Source: a bacterium (GTDB lineage: Bacteria; KSB1; UBA2214). Taken from it: a stretch of DNA of 9,109 bases. The position numbers and the translations under genes are program-made. The notes beneath the pieces are model-generated. The model ran no database searches. It was not told the DNA's origin and saw nothing but the letters and a program-made list of their open reading frames with translations. The DNA is taken from positions 1 through 9,109 of the forward strand of contig JAKQKF010000290.1 in NCBI GenBank assembly GCA_029560815.1. Direction: 5' to 3'. The first letter of the stretch is position 1, and every line of letters begins with the position of its first letter. Shown piece after piece: positions 8,024 through 9,109 of this stretch.

Positions 8024-9109
8024 ATGAGAAGAGCGCGCACAGCCCCAGCCGTTTTCCTGCTCGCGGTCCTGACGCTCGCGAATGCCCGGGCCGAGACCCC
8101 GCGAGGGGCAACGCAGCAGAAGACAGAGCTGCAGAACCTGCGGCAAGAGATCAAGCGCCAGGAGACGGCGCTGAGCAGACGCAAAAAGGACGAAAAAGCG
8201 GCTATCGATTATCTGGCCAAACTCGACCGGGAGATTGATGTCTCGCACACCTATCTGTCTGCCCTGAACGGGGATGTGGAGCGTCTCGGCGCGCAGGTGG
8301 ATATGCGGGACCAGCGCATCCGCGATCTGACGGCGGAGAAAGAGGCGCTGGCCGAGCAGATCAAGAAGCGGCTGGTCTCCTTTTACAAGCACGGGCGGGC
8401 CCAGGAGATCGATCTGATGCTCAGCATCCGTTCGGTGCAGCAGGCCCAGCTCTGGCTGCGCTACCAGAAGATGATCGCTGAAGCCGACCGCCGCAATCTC
8501 GAGGCCCTGTCCGCGCGCCAGCAGGAGTTGGAGAAGCAGAAGAATTATCTGCGTCAGGAGAAGGCGGACAAGTCGCGCGCCCTGAGGGAGCGTGAGGCGG
8601 AAGAGCGCGAGCTGCGCAGCAGCCGTGAAAAGCGCACGGCCTATCTGGCCTCGGTGCGCAAGGACAAGAAGGTGCTGGAGCAGCGGTTGCGCGACAGCCG
8701 CGCCTCCGAGAAGCAGATCCTCGCCCTGATCGCCAAGGCGGAGCAGGCGCGGTTGACCGCCAGTGCGCGCAAGCCGGCGAGCACTCCGGCGCGCGCGCAG
8801 GCGGTTTTGCGCGGCAAGTTCGCGGGCATGAAGGGCCGTCTGGCCTGGCCGGTGCGCGGCACCATCGTCAGCCGTTTCGGCCGGCAGCGGCATCCCGAAC
8901 TCAACACCATCACCGAAAACCTCGGCATCGACATCAAGACCCGCCAGGGGGGGACGGTGATGAGTGTGGGAGATGGTCAGGTGCAGACGATCACCTGGCA
9001 GCGCGGCAGCGGCAATATCGTCATCGTCAGCCATGGTGAAGGTTTTTACACGGTTTATACCCATTTGGAAGAGATCCGCGTCAGCCAGGATGATCCGGTG
9101 CGCCAGGGC
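8024..9109 (+). CDS. EnvC/NlpD-like murein hydrolase activator (coiled coil + M23 LytM domain), 3' end outside window
   Basis: The first 362 residues are visible and the frame is open to the window end. The ATG at 8024 is preceded by AAGGGA. A signal peptide (MRRARTAPAVFLLAVLTLANARA, probable cleavage after Ala23) sends it to the periplasm. Residues about 28-245 are a long charged coiled coil with Leu/Glu/Lys/Arg/Gln heptads, interrupted by a segment (RLVSFYKHGRAQEIDLML, about 115-132) typical of EnvC proteins. The LytM/M23 domain begins near W275-P276 (LAWPVRGTIVSRFGRQRHPEL) and includes ENLGIDIKT, SVGDGQVQTITWQRGSGNIVIVSH and YTVYTHL. In active M23 enzymes the zinc ligands include the His of HxGxD. 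Here that position is Asn299 (NLGID, with D303 kept). H347 of YTHL is kept, and the C-terminal HxH lies beyond the window. By analogy with EnvC, it more likely activates amidases during cell separation than cuts peptidoglycan itself. The stretch is absent from stop-bounded frame lists only because it is truncated. Confidence 0.9.
   Translation, partial: MRRARTAPAVFLLAVLTLANARAETPRGATQQKTELQNLRQEIKRQETALSRRKKDEKAAIDYLAKLDREIDVSHTYLSALNGDVERLGAQVDMRDQRIRDLTAEKEALAEQIKKRLVSFYKHGRAQEIDLMLSIRSVQQAQLWLRYQKMIAEADRRNLEALSARQQELEKQKNYLRQEKADKSRALREREAEERELRSSREKRTAYLASVRKDKKVLEQRLRDSRASEKQILALIAKAEQARLTASARKPASTPARAQAVLRGKFAGMKGRLAWPVRGTIVSRFGRQRHPELNTITENLGIDIKTRQGGTVMSVGDGQVQTITWQRGSGNIVIVSHGEGFYTVYTHLEEIRVSQDDPVRQG

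Noticed and set aside
7949..9064. 371-aa open frame on the - strand opposite the EnvC-like gene
   Set aside because: The + strand has a signal peptide, coiled coil and M23 motifs. The reverse frame is a Leu/Arg/Gln-rich shadow.

Overview
This is a GC-rich (roughly 60-65% by eye), densely coded bacterial chromosome segment. It comes from a Gram-negative organism: it encodes a lipoprotein, an outer-membrane barrel protein and an EnvC-like cell-wall factor. A short (archaeal/Thermotoga-type) S-adenosylhomocysteine hydrolase, a PPi-type phosphofructokinase, a monofunctional prephenate dehydratase and a PorV/DUF5723-like barrel would fit an uncultured FCB-superphylum lineage (KSB1/Calditrichota-like). 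That placement is a guess from gene style and was not tested. I see no mobile element, CRISPR array, tRNA or rRNA.

Left block, + strand (1-3828). The 3' part of metK (SAM synthetase) is followed by ahcY, two enzymes of the activated methyl cycle, with a hairpin in the 96-nt gap. ahcY then runs by ATGA stop/start overlaps into a small unrecognised lipoprotein gene and an outer-membrane barrel gene. These three look translationally coupled. The block ends at a perfect 30-nt palindromic bidirectional terminator (3845-3874).

Middle block, - strand (7820 down to 3904). In transcription order it holds a stand-alone cyclic-nucleotide-binding-fold protein, an AI-2E-family-like membrane protein, prephenate dehydratase (pheA) and a PPi-dependent phosphofructokinase. 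The first two are 28 nt apart and share a strong sigma70-like promoter, which appears to give a leaderless mRNA. pheA has its own AT-rich promoter region and probably carries the phosphofructokinase gene 81 nt downstream.

Right block, + strand (8024 to window end). It is the 5' part of an EnvC/NlpD-type coiled-coil M23 protein that lacks one zinc-ligand His. It is divergent from the cyclic-nucleotide-fold gene across a 203-bp intergenic region containing a GC-rich hairpin.

Most content is housekeeping. The least conventional parts are the coupling of ahcY to an envelope lipoprotein/barrel pair, and the degenerate cyclic-nucleotide-fold protein paired with a shortened AI-2E-like transporter under a leaderless promoter. 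I do not see strong evidence for a wholly new system.
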